Positions 1-8,107 of a stretch of 64,000 nucleotides of DNA are shown in pieces (position 1 is the first letter of the stretch; the number at the start of each line of letters is the position of its first letter). A model generated the notes under the pieces. That model was not told where the DNA came from, searched no databases, and worked only from the letters and a program-made list of their open reading frames with translations. Made by a program: the position numbers and the translations under genes. The DNA is from Alkaliphilus serpentinus. Its GTDB lineage: Bacteria; Bacillota; Clostridia; Peptostreptococcales; Natronincolaceae. The stretch covers positions 16,729 to 80,728 of the forward strand of contig NZ_WBZB01000008.1 of NCBI RefSeq assembly GCF_009017255.1. The letters are read 5' to 3'.

Positions 1-19
1 ATACTGATCCATACTACAA

Positions 20-241
20 TTAACAATCTTTTAATGTGACAAAAGCTAAACTCCTTGTACTATTCCTTTTCTTACTTCTAATAACACTAAGATTTCTACG
101 CCATAAGTAATAGCCATTTAATACTTTTAACTCCTTATTTGTAAAATCATTAAATAAGTCTTCTTCAAGAATGTTTAATAGTTTAGATTTATTATGTAAG
201 TTTAAATACATAAAATAAATAATAGAGCATTCTATTATCAT
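20..241 (-). CDS. Doubtful small ORF (73 aa), hypothetical
   Basis: This is an open frame of 73 codons that I do not recognise. The sequence shows a hydrophobic N-terminus followed by a Lys/Arg-rich C-terminus. No Shine-Dalgarno sequence is visible upstream of the ATG at 241 (only AT-rich DNA), and no conserved motif can be named. It may be a fragment of a larger gene that decayed or a chance ORF. I list it only because nothing else occupies the first 240 bases. Confidence 0.2.
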   Translation of the reverse strand: MIIECSIIYFMYLNLHNKSKLLNILEEDLFNDFTNKELKVLNGYYLWRRNLSVIRSKKRNSTRSLAFVTLKDC

Positions 242-691
242 TTTATAAAAATCACATAAATAATTATATATTCGTTAAAAATAGCATTATAAATATTTGA
301 TGCTCAGCAGTTATAGTTAATATTGCACTTTCCTTCACTTCTTCAAGAAATGTCAATGCCTAATACCATGTAGAGACACCAAAAGTACCGTTACATCTAT
401 AAATATCCTGATAAAGATTTTTCACACGGTACTAAATTTACAATTCATTCCAAAATTAATACTTTTTTATTACTTCTATGTAAAATTTATTTTCCCTCCC
501 TCAATGGTTCATTACTATTCGTCGATATTCGACATTTTCTTAATATCGTAGGTTTTTATTGCTTGAAATAAAGTTAACATAATTAAAAAGATGTAAAATA
601 TTAAATCTCCAATGGATTTTCCTACAATTTTGGTACCAAGGTTAGGCTCCATATCAAGCTTAATATCCTATGAAGTACTTGCACTTTGGAT
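242..691. other. Non-coding stretch, nothing recognised
   Basis: About 450 bases of AT-rich sequence lie between the doubtful small ORF and the promoter of the methyltransferase gene. I see no ORF with a ribosome binding site, no strong hairpin with a U-run and no repeat shared with other parts of the window. Confidence 0.5.
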
Positions 692-720
692 TCGACATAA
701 CTGAATATAATGGGTATAAT
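692..720 (+). promoter_or_regulatory. Sigma-A promoter of the methyltransferase gene
   Basis: TCGACA (692-697), a 17-base spacer and a perfect TATAAT (715-720) match the vegetative consensus in 11 of 12 positions. The gene's ribosome binding site GGAGG follows at 754-758. Confidence 0.75.
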
Positions 721-765
721 AATAGGGATTGATGATATGTAAGTAATAGTATTGGAGGCATTTAA

Positions 766-1908
766 ATGAATAAAGTGGAATTGATTGCTACGGCTGCCTT
801 TGGTTTAGAGGCAGTAGTGGCTAGAGAAATTAAGGATTTAGGCTATGAGGATATGATAGTAGAGAATGGTAGGGTTGTCTTTACTGCTGATTTAGAAGGA
901 ATTTGTAAAAGTAACCTATGGCTGAGGACGGCTGACAGGGTTTTATTAAAGGTGGGTGAATTTAAGGCTACTACCTTCGATGAGTTATTTGAGAAAACTA
1001 AGGCCCTCCCTTGGCATCAATTTATACCAGAAGATGGAGAATTTCCTGTAGTGGGTAAATCCGTAAAGTCTAAGCTTTTTAGTGTTTCCGATTGTCAGGC
1101 CATTGTTAAAAAGGCTGTGGTGGAAAAGCTTAAGGTAAAATATAAAAAAGAGTGGTTTGAGGAAAAGGTAGGAAAATATAAGATTCAAGTGGCCCTTTTA
1201 AAGGATGTTGCCACCTTAACAATTGATACCAGTGGAGATGGCTTACATAAAAGAGGCTATAGAAGCCTTTCTAATGTTGCTCCCATCAAGGAGACCTTGG
1301 CAGCAGGCTTAATTTTATTAAGCTACTGGAAGCCGGATCGGGTTTTAATTGATCCCCTTTGTGGCTCTGGAACCATTCCAATTGAGGCTGCCCTGATTGG
1401 AAAGAACATCGCCCCGGGTTTAAATCGAAGCTTTGTTTCTGAGGACTGGCCATTAATTCCTAAAAATCTATGGTGGCAGGCACGAAAGGAAGCCCACGAT
1501 TTGGCTAAGTATGATCTCCCCTTAAGGATTTATGGTTCGGATGCTGATGGTGAGGTTTTATCCTTGGCAAGATATCATATAACAGAGGCTGGTGTGGATG
1601 AGGATGTTCATGTGCAGAAGCTAAGGCTTCAGGATTTATCCTCTCGTTTTGAATATGGCTGTATCATTTGCAATCCCCCCTATGGCGAGAGGATTGGTGA
1701 GAAACGAGAAGTCGAAGCTCTTTATCGTGATATGGGAAAGGTCTTCGGTAAGCTTGACACCTGGAGTCATTACATTATAACCTCTAATCCAGATTTTCAA
1801 GATCTCTTTGGTAAAAAGGCCGATAAGAAAAGAAAGCTCTATAATGGTAGGATTGAGTGTACTTATTATCAGTATTATGGACCAAGACCGCCCCGAAAAG
1901 TAGACTGA
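766..1908 (+). CDS. THUMP-domain class I 23S rRNA (guanine-N2) methyltransferase, RlmL/YpsC type
   Basis: The 380-residue protein belongs to COG0116, the family that methylates a guanine N2 in 23S rRNA (m2G2445 in the E. coli RlmL N-terminal half) using S-adenosylmethionine. A THUMP RNA-binding region fills about residues 45-155. The Rossmann methyltransferase domain follows, with the SAM-binding loop DPLCGSGT at residues 196-203 and the catalytic NPPYGE motif at 303-308. Length is that of the stand-alone Firmicute YpsC proteins, not of the double-domain E. coli enzyme. The start is fixed by GGAGG eight bases upstream and a near-consensus promoter. The stop codon TGA is supplied by the left inverted repeat of the mobile-like element at 1902-2024, so the last residues may have been altered by that insertion. 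Family assignment is firm; the exact target base is inferred. Confidence 0.9.
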   Translation: MNKVELIATAAFGLEAVVAREIKDLGYEDMIVENGRVVFTADLEGICKSNLWLRTADRVLLKVGEFKATTFDELFEKTKALPWHQFIPEDGEFPVVGKSVKSKLFSVSDCQAIVKKAVVEKLKVKYKKEWFEEKVGKYKIQVALLKDVATLTIDTSGDGLHKRGYRSLSNVAPIKETLAAGLILLSYWKPDRVLIDPLCGSGTIPIEAALIGKNIAPGLNRSFVSEDWPLIPKNLWWQARKEAHDLAKYDLPLRIYGSDADGEVLSLARYHITEAGVDEDVHVQKLRLQDLSSRFEYGCIICNPPYGERIGEKREVEALYRDMGKVFGKLDTWSHYIITSNPDFQDLFGKKADKKRKLYNGRIECTYYQYYGPRPPRKVD

Positions 1909-2024
1909 TGAAAAACCTCCATATTCTTTGTTACTGCAAAAACCTAGCATCCTCACGTATGTTTTTAATACGCTGCGGTGCTAGGTTTTCTTGTGCCTCG
2001 ACTCTAAAGGCTTTTGATCAGTCT
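1902..2024. repeat. Short inverted-repeat element (MITE-like), copy 1
   Basis: A ~123-bp unit is bounded by imperfect 16-bp terminal inverted repeats: AGACTGATGAAAAACC on the left and GGCTTTTGATCAGTCT on the right. Its centre carries nested arms, ACCTAGCA...TGCTAGGT around ACGTAT...ATACG, so the transcript folds into a long hairpin. Related units with the same central ACGTAT/ATACG core occur at 2369-2488 and 13096-13192. The left arm contains the stop codon of the upstream methyltransferase gene and the right arm overlaps the stop of the convergent small membrane protein gene. No coding capacity is present. It could be a non-autonomous transposon derivative or a bidirectional terminator-like repeat. 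Confidence 0.65.
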
Positions 2025-2346
2025 ATAAAATTGTCTCTTCTCTATCTTTTCTTCTTTTTCCCCTTTTCTCCTTAATTTCACTTGCCTTCTTTTCGATTAT
2101 CTTCCACATAAATATTCCCCATAACAAACCTCCGATGCTAAAGAGGGGTATGGCATAAAGGGTATCCAGTGAGAATAAACCCCTTTTAATGGCTGAAAAG
2201 GAGAATCCAATATTAAAGAGGGATACCAATATCCTATATATAATTGCTGTAGAAACCCCCCAGCTTAATACTCCATGCTGTAGGATGTATTTTGTCTTTC
2301 CTTTGTTATAGGCTTTTATTAAATTTTCTCTTTGTTTGTTGTCCAT
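2023..2346 (-). CDS. Small two-helix membrane protein, unknown function
   Basis: The 107-residue protein begins MDNKQRENLI and has two predicted membrane segments: around residues 33-58 (ILVSLFNIGFSFSA region) and 70-90 (AIPLFSIGGLLWGIFMW). It ends in a Lys/Arg/Glu-rich cytoplasmic tail. I do not recognise a named family beyond small Firmicute membrane proteins. The ATG at 2346 is preferred to an upstream ATG at 2385 because GGGGG lies about seven bases before it and the upstream start has no convincing ribosome binding site. The gene is sandwiched between two copies of the same short inverted-repeat element, and its stop codon lies in one of them. Confidence 0.6.
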   Translation of the reverse strand: MDNKQRENLIKAYNKGKTKYILQHGVLSWGVSTAIIYRILVSLFNIGFSFSAIKRGLFSLDTLYAIPLFSIGGLLWGIFMWKIIEKKASEIKEKRGKRRKDREETIL

Positions 2347-2368
2347 ATTTTTTGCCCCCATTTCAAAC

Positions 2369-2488
2369 CGTTGAAAAGTCATCATCTTCTTTGTTGCTGC
2401 AGCTAGTCAGCATTCTCACGTATTTCTGTATACGCTTCATTCGCTGACTACCTTTGCTTCGCGAATCTAATAACTTTTGAACAGTCTG
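2369..2488. repeat. Short inverted-repeat element, copy 2
   Basis: This unit shares the layout of copy 1 at 1902-2024: end arms GTTGAAAAGTC and its imperfect complement ACTTTTGAACAG, a TTCTTTGTTGCTGC stretch, AGTCAGC...GCTGACT arms, and the ACGTAT...ATACG core. It lies immediately upstream of the small membrane protein gene, so any promoter of that gene must lie in or beyond it. Confidence 0.55.
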
Positions 2489-2732
2489 GATTTTATCTGT
2501 ATTAAAAAGTTATTATAGTCAATTATAATTTATTTTATCAATTTTTCTTAAAGAAGTCATCCTTTATTAGGTTTTATATGTGTTTGCAATTGGTTCGAAG
2601 AGGATTTGTCGAATGATGCAAAATCCTGGTAAAAAAGTCCTAAATTTTTTCCATAAAACTAGGAGGATTTTCCTATCTTTTTTCTAATATATATAAGAAG
2701 GATTTTTATTTATGTACATAGGAGGATTTAAA

Positions 2733-3527
2733 ATGAATTATAATGCTACAGGTGGAATTAAAACCTATTCATTACCCTTTCCAATTCACCATAGGGGTAT
2801 TTCTAACGTCTTTGATCAGCCTGAAATACAGACCCATCATTATATCATTGACGATGCGGAGGTTCATTCAATCGAAAATATAAAAAATATTGACCTTCAA
2901 TGTAAGGGTACTATCGTCCGTTTAATCCCTACCACCGAAGGGGATATAAAAATCCACCTTTACGGAAAAATCTCTTCTTCGGAGGCCTATATAACCCCCA
3001 GCCTGTTGACGGCTGTAGAGGATGGATTTCTTTATGGTGAAATCAAACACTACGAGAGCCCTCTATTGCATATAGAATCCGACTTATGTTTAGACATTTC
3101 TATCCCAAGGGAATATAAAGAAGATATTGAAATTGAGAATTCCTATGGTAACCTGATGGTTGATGAAATTCAACACATTAAATCCTTTTCCTTTAAAACC
3201 ATAACGGGATCTATTGATATCCAACGGCTTCTATCAAAGGAAACTAAGTTAGAAACCGTTACAGGCAATATTCAATTACAGCAGGTTGAATCCAATCTTA
3301 ATATAGAAACCGTTACTGGAGCCGTTGCCATAGAGGTTGCAAATAGTGAAAAAGTCCTTAGTATAAAGACAACTACAGGCAACTGTGATATTATCCTATC
3401 AAAAAATTCTAATGTTAATCCAAGCTTTAAAACCGTGACAGGAAGGATAAACACCAAATACAACGAAGGGGATTCTAGCATAAATCTAGAAACCATAACC
3501 GGAGCCTTTAATATTACATATAAATAA
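2733..3527 (+). CDS. DUF4097-family beta-helix protein
   Basis: The 264-residue protein lacks a signal peptide and membrane helices. Its C-terminal half repeats a ~20-residue beta-strand unit marked by the tetrad E/K-T-[VIT]-T-G, seen about seven times. This is the hallmark of DUF4097, a right-handed beta-solenoid often found in cell-envelope-associated or putative adhesin proteins. Biochemical function is unknown. The ATG at 2733 is chosen over the one at 2712 because GGAGG at 2721-2725 lies seven bases ahead of it. The gene stands alone, with a terminator directly behind its stop codon. Confidence 0.75.
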   Translation: MNYNATGGIKTYSLPFPIHHRGISNVFDQPEIQTHHYIIDDAEVHSIENIKNIDLQCKGTIVRLIPTTEGDIKIHLYGKISSSEAYITPSLLTAVEDGFLYGEIKHYESPLLHIESDLCLDISIPREYKEDIEIENSYGNLMVDEIQHIKSFSFKTITGSIDIQRLLSKETKLETVTGNIQLQQVESNLNIETVTGAVAIEVANSEKVLSIKTTTGNCDIILSKNSNVNPSFKTVTGRINTKYNEGDSSINLETITGAFNITYK

Positions 3528-3530
3528 AAT

Positions 3531-3557
3531 AAGATAAGTCAGCCGACTTATCTTTTT
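3531..3557 (+). terminator. Rho-independent terminator
   Basis: AAGATAAGTC and GACTTATCTT form a 10-bp stem around a four-base loop, followed by a run of T. It closes the DUF4097 gene. Confidence 0.85.
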
Positions 3558-3569
3558 TACTTACACTAT

Positions 3570-4649
3570 TTATTCTTCAAATCTTATTGGTATTCTTAAT
3601 CGTTGAAGAAAAATTCCATTCTGGGCACTGAACTCCCCAACCTCTAAAAATCCCGTGTCGTCTTTTGGAGGTTGAAAAATGATTTTTTCATCGAAGGCAC
3701 CCCATTGTGGCCCGCCTGCATCGGCTTGAAGGAACTCCTCATGGATGACTTTGTCGTAGGCATCTAAGATTCTAATTACAAAGGCCCCTTCAAAGGCTAT
3801 AATCCTCCCCTTTACTCTAAAATTACTATCGATTTTATCATCCTCCAAGGGGGTTTCCAGCACTGCATATACAAATTCCTCTTCAGTGTTTAAGATTTCC
3901 TTCTGTTGGTCTATAACGTCATATCTACTGGCTTCTTTGGTATAAACCTTTAAATATACCGTAGGATAGATTAGGGCTTCAGTTACTACTTGTCCTTCCT
4001 CTGGCTCTGTAAATTCCACATGAATTCTTCTAGGGTACTCTTCTTCAACATAGCCTTTAACCTCAATATCATAGCCTCCAGTGGGTTTTTCCCCTGCGTC
4101 AACTCTAATAAAGGTGGCATTGGGATGTTGATAGACATAGGCTGCTTTTTCTTTTCGATTAAATTCCTTAAACCAATCCATTGCATTGCTGGGCACATGC
4201 TCCTCTTCTAGGATGGCTAGCTTTTGTGGTCTATTATCTTCTATAAATTCTACCAACTCCTTAGAGGTGACAACATATTCTCTTCCTTGGGGGCCAAGCC
4301 TAATTCGTTCCTCTGAGTCTATAAGACATATTAAAAGCTGATTGCTGCCTTCTATTTCTCTATTTAAGGTAAGCTTTATTCCCCTAAGACACTTAGGATC
4401 ATCTATTTTTGCTTCTAGGTTTATGGGAGGAATTTTGCTTATTAAATCTGCAAGGGTTTCAGTCTTATTACTGTGGGTTTCCTTTAAAGATTTTTCTCCA
4501 TCCCAATATATTTGAAAGTCTTGAATGGACTCTGCCTTCAATTGACTATATGGATATTCCTCTTGATTAGGTAGGGGAGAATCCTTAATCTGACAGCCAG
4601 ATACAATTAGAAGTGACATGATGATTAATCCAAACCTACTAAGCTTCAT
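3570..4649 (-). CDS. Lipoprotein with C-terminal Gmad2 domain
   Basis: The 359-residue protein starts with a lipoprotein signal peptide (MKLSRFGLIIMSLL, lipobox IVSGC with the lipidated Cys near residue 19), so it should be anchored to the outer face of the membrane. The C-terminal ~100 residues contain VKGRIIAFEGAFVIRI and the QWGAFDEKIIF region typical of Gmad2 (PF10648), an immunoglobulin-like fold found in sporulation- and germination-associated lipoproteins. The middle part is not recognised. The start at 4649 is supported by GGGAGG in the right position; the longer frame from 4691 would bury the signal peptide. Its role is unproven, and the link to sporulation rests on the domain family. 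Confidence 0.7.
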   Translation of the reverse strand: MKLSRFGLIIMSLLIVSGCQIKDSPLPNQEEYPYSQLKAESIQDFQIYWDGEKSLKETHSNKTETLADLISKIPPINLEAKIDDPKCLRGIKLTLNREIEGSNQLLICLIDSEERIRLGPQGREYVVTSKELVEFIEDNRPQKLAILEEEHVPSNAMDWFKEFNRKEKAAYVYQHPNATFIRVDAGEKPTGGYDIEVKGYVEEEYPRRIHVEFTEPEEGQVVTEALIYPTVYLKVYTKEASRYDVIDQQKEILNTEEEFVYAVLETPLEDDKIDSNFRVKGRIIAFEGAFVIRILDAYDKVIHEEFLQADAGGPQWGAFDEKIIFQPPKDDTGFLEVGEFSAQNGIFLQRLRIPIRFEE

Positions 4650-4751
4650 AAGCTGACACCTCCCGTTTACAATATATCTATAGTTTACCACTGGCTAAGG
4701 GTTTTAAACCCTTAGATTGTTGAAAAACATAGTAAAACCTAGATATGATTA

Positions 4752-6188
4752 TTAGGAGCTTAATTTCCCTTCCAATAGCTCCTTTGCTGTTTTGGGGTTT
4801 GCTTGTCCTCCTGTTTCCTTCATTACCTGCCCCATTAAATAACCTAGAGCTTGCTTCTTACCATCTCTAAAATCCTCTACTGATTGCGGGTTCGAGGCTA
4901 AAACTTTATCAATTATAGCTTCCAACTCAGCCTCACCACTGATTTGCTTTAAGCCCTTCTCTTCTATTATTTCTAGCGGTTTTTTACCAGTGTAAAACAT
5001 TTCTTCAAAAACCTCTTTAGCAATCTTACCGCTTATTCTACCCTCATCCACCAATTGAATAAGGCTTCCTAAGGTTTCTGGTTCTACTGGTATGGCATAG
5101 CTATCTATTTCCTTTTCCTTTAACAGCCTTAATAGGTCTCCCAATACCCAGTTGGCAACTGCTTTAGGTTCTCCTGCCTTTGCTACTGTAGCCTCATAAA
5201 AGGTGGCTAAGGCCTTATCCCCTACCAGAATTTCAAGCTCTTTATCGGTTAAGCCATAATCCCCTTTGAATCTGATGGTTTTCTCATGGGGTAGCTCTGG
5301 CAAAGTATCTCCTATTTCTTTAACCATTGCTTCTTGAAGGATAATGGGTTTTAAGTCGGGCTCAGGGAAATACCTGTAGTCGTGGGCATCCTCCTTACTC
5401 CTCATGGGAATGGTTCTTCCTTTACCGCTATCCCATCTTCTGGTTTCCTGGATAACCTTATGGCCCTCCCCAAATTGATAAAGCTCCAATTGTCTTTTTT
5501 CTTCCTTTTCCATGGCTTTAAGAAGCTCTTTAAAGGAGTTCATATTCTTAATTTCCACCTTAGAGTTCAATTCCTTTTGTCCGTGGTTTCTGACGGATAT
5601 GTTGGCATCACAGCGAAGGGAGCCCTGCTCCATTCTACAATCGGATATTCCAGCATACTCAAGGATTGCCTTTAGAGCCTTCACATAGGCAACTGCCTCT
5701 TTAGGAGATCTTAAATCCGCCTCTGATACAATCTCAATTAAGGGAACCCCCACCCTATTGTAATCAATTAGGGAGTTAGGCTCATCCTCAAGATGGATTA
5801 GCTTTCCTGCATCCTCTTCTATATGGATTCTATTGATTCGAATTTCCTTCTTTTCTCCTTCTACATCAATTTCAATCCATCCATCCTTACATATGGGAAG
5901 GTCGTATTGAGAAATTTGATAAGCCTTTGGTAAATCAGGATAAAAGTAGTTTTTTCTATCCATTTTGCTGTAAAGGTTTATTTCGCAGTTTAATGCCAAT
6001 CCCGCCTTTATTGCTAATGTTATTACTTCTTGATTCATCACCGGTAGGGTGCCTGGTAAACCTAAGCATATGGGGCAGGTATGATGATTTGGAGGTGCAC
6101 CAAATTCCGTTGGACAGCTACAAAATATTTTAGATTTTGTTTCAAGTTCTGCGTGGATTTCCATCCCTATAATGGTTTCCCAAAGCAT
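4752..6188 (-). CDS. gatB: Aspartyl/glutamyl-tRNA amidotransferase subunit B
   Basis: The 478-residue protein is GatB, which phosphorylates the side-chain carboxylate of Asp-tRNA(Asn) or Glu-tRNA(Gln) and accepts ammonia from GatA. The N-terminal catalytic cradle begins WETIIGMEIHAEL and has zinc-ligand cysteines in FCSCPTEFG and CPICLGLPG. The C-terminal ~150 residues form the helical and YqeY-like tail domain that grips the tRNA elbow. Length is that of the family. The ATG overlaps the gatA stop codon by one base, so translation is probably coupled. It is the last gene of the aspS2-gatC-gatA-gatB operon. Confidence 0.97.
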   Translation of the reverse strand: MLWETIIGMEIHAELETKSKIFCSCPTEFGAPPNHHTCPICLGLPGTLPVMNQEVITLAIKAGLALNCEINLYSKMDRKNYFYPDLPKAYQISQYDLPICKDGWIEIDVEGEKKEIRINRIHIEEDAGKLIHLEDEPNSLIDYNRVGVPLIEIVSEADLRSPKEAVAYVKALKAILEYAGISDCRMEQGSLRCDANISVRNHGQKELNSKVEIKNMNSFKELLKAMEKEEKRQLELYQFGEGHKVIQETRRWDSGKGRTIPMRSKEDAHDYRYFPEPDLKPIILQEAMVKEIGDTLPELPHEKTIRFKGDYGLTDKELEILVGDKALATFYEATVAKAGEPKAVANWVLGDLLRLLKEKEIDSYAIPVEPETLGSLIQLVDEGRISGKIAKEVFEEMFYTGKKPLEIIEEKGLKQISGEAELEAIIDKVLASNPQSVEDFRDGKKQALGYLMGQVMKETGGQANPKTAKELLEGKLSS

Positions 6189-7648
6189 TATACCTCCTCC
6201 TTTCTGATGGGACTTTTTAGACCAATTTCCTGCTCTAGCTGGTGGGCGGCCCTAAGAAGGGTTGCCTCTGAGTAATGATTGCCAATAAGCTGTAGCCCTA
6301 TTGGTAAGCCCTCCTTACTAAAGCCACAGGGCATAGACAATGCTGGGAGTTCTGCAAGATTTATATTTATGGTATAAATATCTCCTAGGTACATCTCTAG
6401 AGGATCGTTGGTTTTCTCCCCCTTTAAGAAGGGAAGTATTGGTGTGGTGGGAGAGATGATTAAGTCATAATCCTTAAAGATTTCTTGATATTGTAGGCTA
6501 ATGATTTTTCTTAGCTTTTGTGCTTTGTTATAGTAGGCATCATAATATCCTGAGGATAGGGCATAGGTTCCCATCATAATTCTCCTTTTTACCTCCTTAC
6601 CAAAGGCTTCACTTCTGCTCTTCTCCATTAGCTCCTCTATTTTTTCATATTCCTTTGTCCTATAGCCGTACCTTACCCCATCAAATCTAGCTAGGTTTGA
6701 GCTGGCCTCTGCTGAAGAAATAAGGTAATAGGCAGCTAAGCTTTCCTCCATCAAGGGCAGGGAGACCTCTTCAACTATGGCCCCTAGCCTTTCATATCTT
6801 TCTATAGAAGCTCTGATACTATCCGCAATTTCGGGATCTAGACCCTTAGTATGGAAAAATTCCTTGGGTACTGCCATTCTCAATCCCTTTACTCCTTTTT
6901 CAAGACTTTCTAAGTAGCTTGAAGCTTCTCCCTTGTAGCTGGTGCTATCCATGGGATCATGACCCTGAAGGACCTCTAGGCTTATGGCTGAATCCTTAAC
7001 GGTTCTGGTTATGGGGCCTATTTGATCCAGGGAGGAGGCAAAGGCGATTAAACCAAATCTTGAAACAAGACCGTAAGTTGGCTTTAAGCCCACTACTCCA
7101 CAGAAGGCTGCTGGTTGTCTAATGGAGCCTCCAGTATCCGAACCCAAGGACATTACCGACATTTCTGCTGCCACCACTGCTGCCGAACCCCCAGAGGAGC
7201 CTCCAGGAACTCTTTTAGTGTCCCAAGGGTTACTGGTTACTTTAAAGGCAGAATTTTCGTTGGAGGAGCCCATAGCAAATTCGTCCATATTGGTTTTACC
7301 AATGATGATGGCATCCTCATCCCAAAGTTTTTTAATAACGGTTGCATCATAGGGTGGGATATAATCTTCTAGCATCCTTGAGGCGCAGGTGGTTTTCATC
7401 CCATCGGTGGAGATATTATCTTTAATTGCAACAGGAACCCCTGCAAGTCTTCCTAGCTTCTCACCTTTTTTTCTCTTCTGGTCAATAGATCTCGCCCTCT
7501 CCAAGGCCTCATCCCTACATAGGGTTAAAAATCCATTGACCTCCGGTTCCCTTTCCTCTATTCTTTTGTAAAATTGAAGGATGATTTCTTCAGTTAATCT
7601 TTCCCCTCCCTCAATGGCTGATTTTATAGCATCTATTGTAATTGTCAT
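6188..7648 (-). CDS. gatA: Aspartyl/glutamyl-tRNA amidotransferase subunit A
   Basis: The 486-residue amidase-signature enzyme hydrolyses glutamine and channels ammonia to GatB. The Ser-Ser-Lys catalytic triad is visible: Lys in AIKDNIST, the cis-Ser in GSDTGGSIRQPAAF and the nucleophile region GGSSGGSAA. Family length and all signature blocks are present. The gene is 12 bases downstream of gatC and shares one base with gatB. It is controlled with them by the T-box upstream of aspS2. Confidence 0.97.
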   Translation of the reverse strand: MTITIDAIKSAIEGGERLTEEIILQFYKRIEEREPEVNGFLTLCRDEALERARSIDQKRKKGEKLGRLAGVPVAIKDNISTDGMKTTCASRMLEDYIPPYDATVIKKLWDEDAIIIGKTNMDEFAMGSSNENSAFKVTSNPWDTKRVPGGSSGGSAAVVAAEMSVMSLGSDTGGSIRQPAAFCGVVGLKPTYGLVSRFGLIAFASSLDQIGPITRTVKDSAISLEVLQGHDPMDSTSYKGEASSYLESLEKGVKGLRMAVPKEFFHTKGLDPEIADSIRASIERYERLGAIVEEVSLPLMEESLAAYYLISSAEASSNLARFDGVRYGYRTKEYEKIEELMEKSRSEAFGKEVKRRIMMGTYALSSGYYDAYYNKAQKLRKIISLQYQEIFKDYDLIISPTTPILPFLKGEKTNDPLEMYLGDIYTININLAELPALSMPCGFSKEGLPIGLQLIGNHYSEATLLRAAHQLEQEIGLKSPIRKEEV

Positions 7649-7660
7649 GTTATCCCTCCT

Positions 7661-7948
7661 CTATTCAATAATCTTTGGTACCTTTATATAGCCCTCCTTT
7701 AAATCAAGGGTATTTTGAAATAGTTTTTTCTTATCTTCAAATACCCTCTCTTCATCTTTTCTGAGATGGGGTGCTTCAGTTGTTTTAAAGGTTTCACCCA
7801 TAATCCCCTCAACATCTACACCTCTTATTGCATCAAAGTTGCTAAGAATCTTCTCAAAGTCCTCTGTCATTTTATCTGCTTCTTCTTCGGTTAAGTGTAG
7901 CTTTGCCAGCTTGGCTATATAGTGAACCTCTTCCTTAGATATTTTCAT
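7661..7948 (-). CDS. gatC: Aspartyl/glutamyl-tRNA amidotransferase subunit C
   Basis: The 95-residue GatC wraps between GatA and GatB and stabilises the complex. The family pattern is clear: an N-terminal helix VHYIAKLAKLHLTEEE, and a C-terminal part ending with the LKEGYIKVPKIIE segment. It follows aspS2 after a 159-base spacer that holds short GTTGAAT direct repeats but no convincing terminator, so read-through from aspS2 is likely. Confidence 0.95.
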   Translation of the reverse strand: MKISKEEVHYIAKLAKLHLTEEEADKMTEDFEKILSNFDAIRGVDVEGIMGETFKTTEAPHLRKDEERVFEDKKKLFQNTLDLKEGYIKVPKIIE

Positions 7949-8107
7949 GTAGTTAAACCTCCCTTTGAATGAATGTTAAATGTTGAATGTTGAATGTTGA
8001 ATTGATGTTGAAATTTGCATTAGCAAATTTCATAACCTATTACTTATTCCTTATTACCTATTACCTGTTTGTCTCTATAATCTCTCATCTCTCATCTTTA
8101 AACTTTA

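Noticed and set aside
7978..8020. GTTGAAT tandem repeats as a CRISPR-like or regulatory array
   Set aside because: They are short irregular direct repeats without spacers; similar low-complexity GTTGAA and TTCATTC patches occur near 13190, 33715 and 39585.
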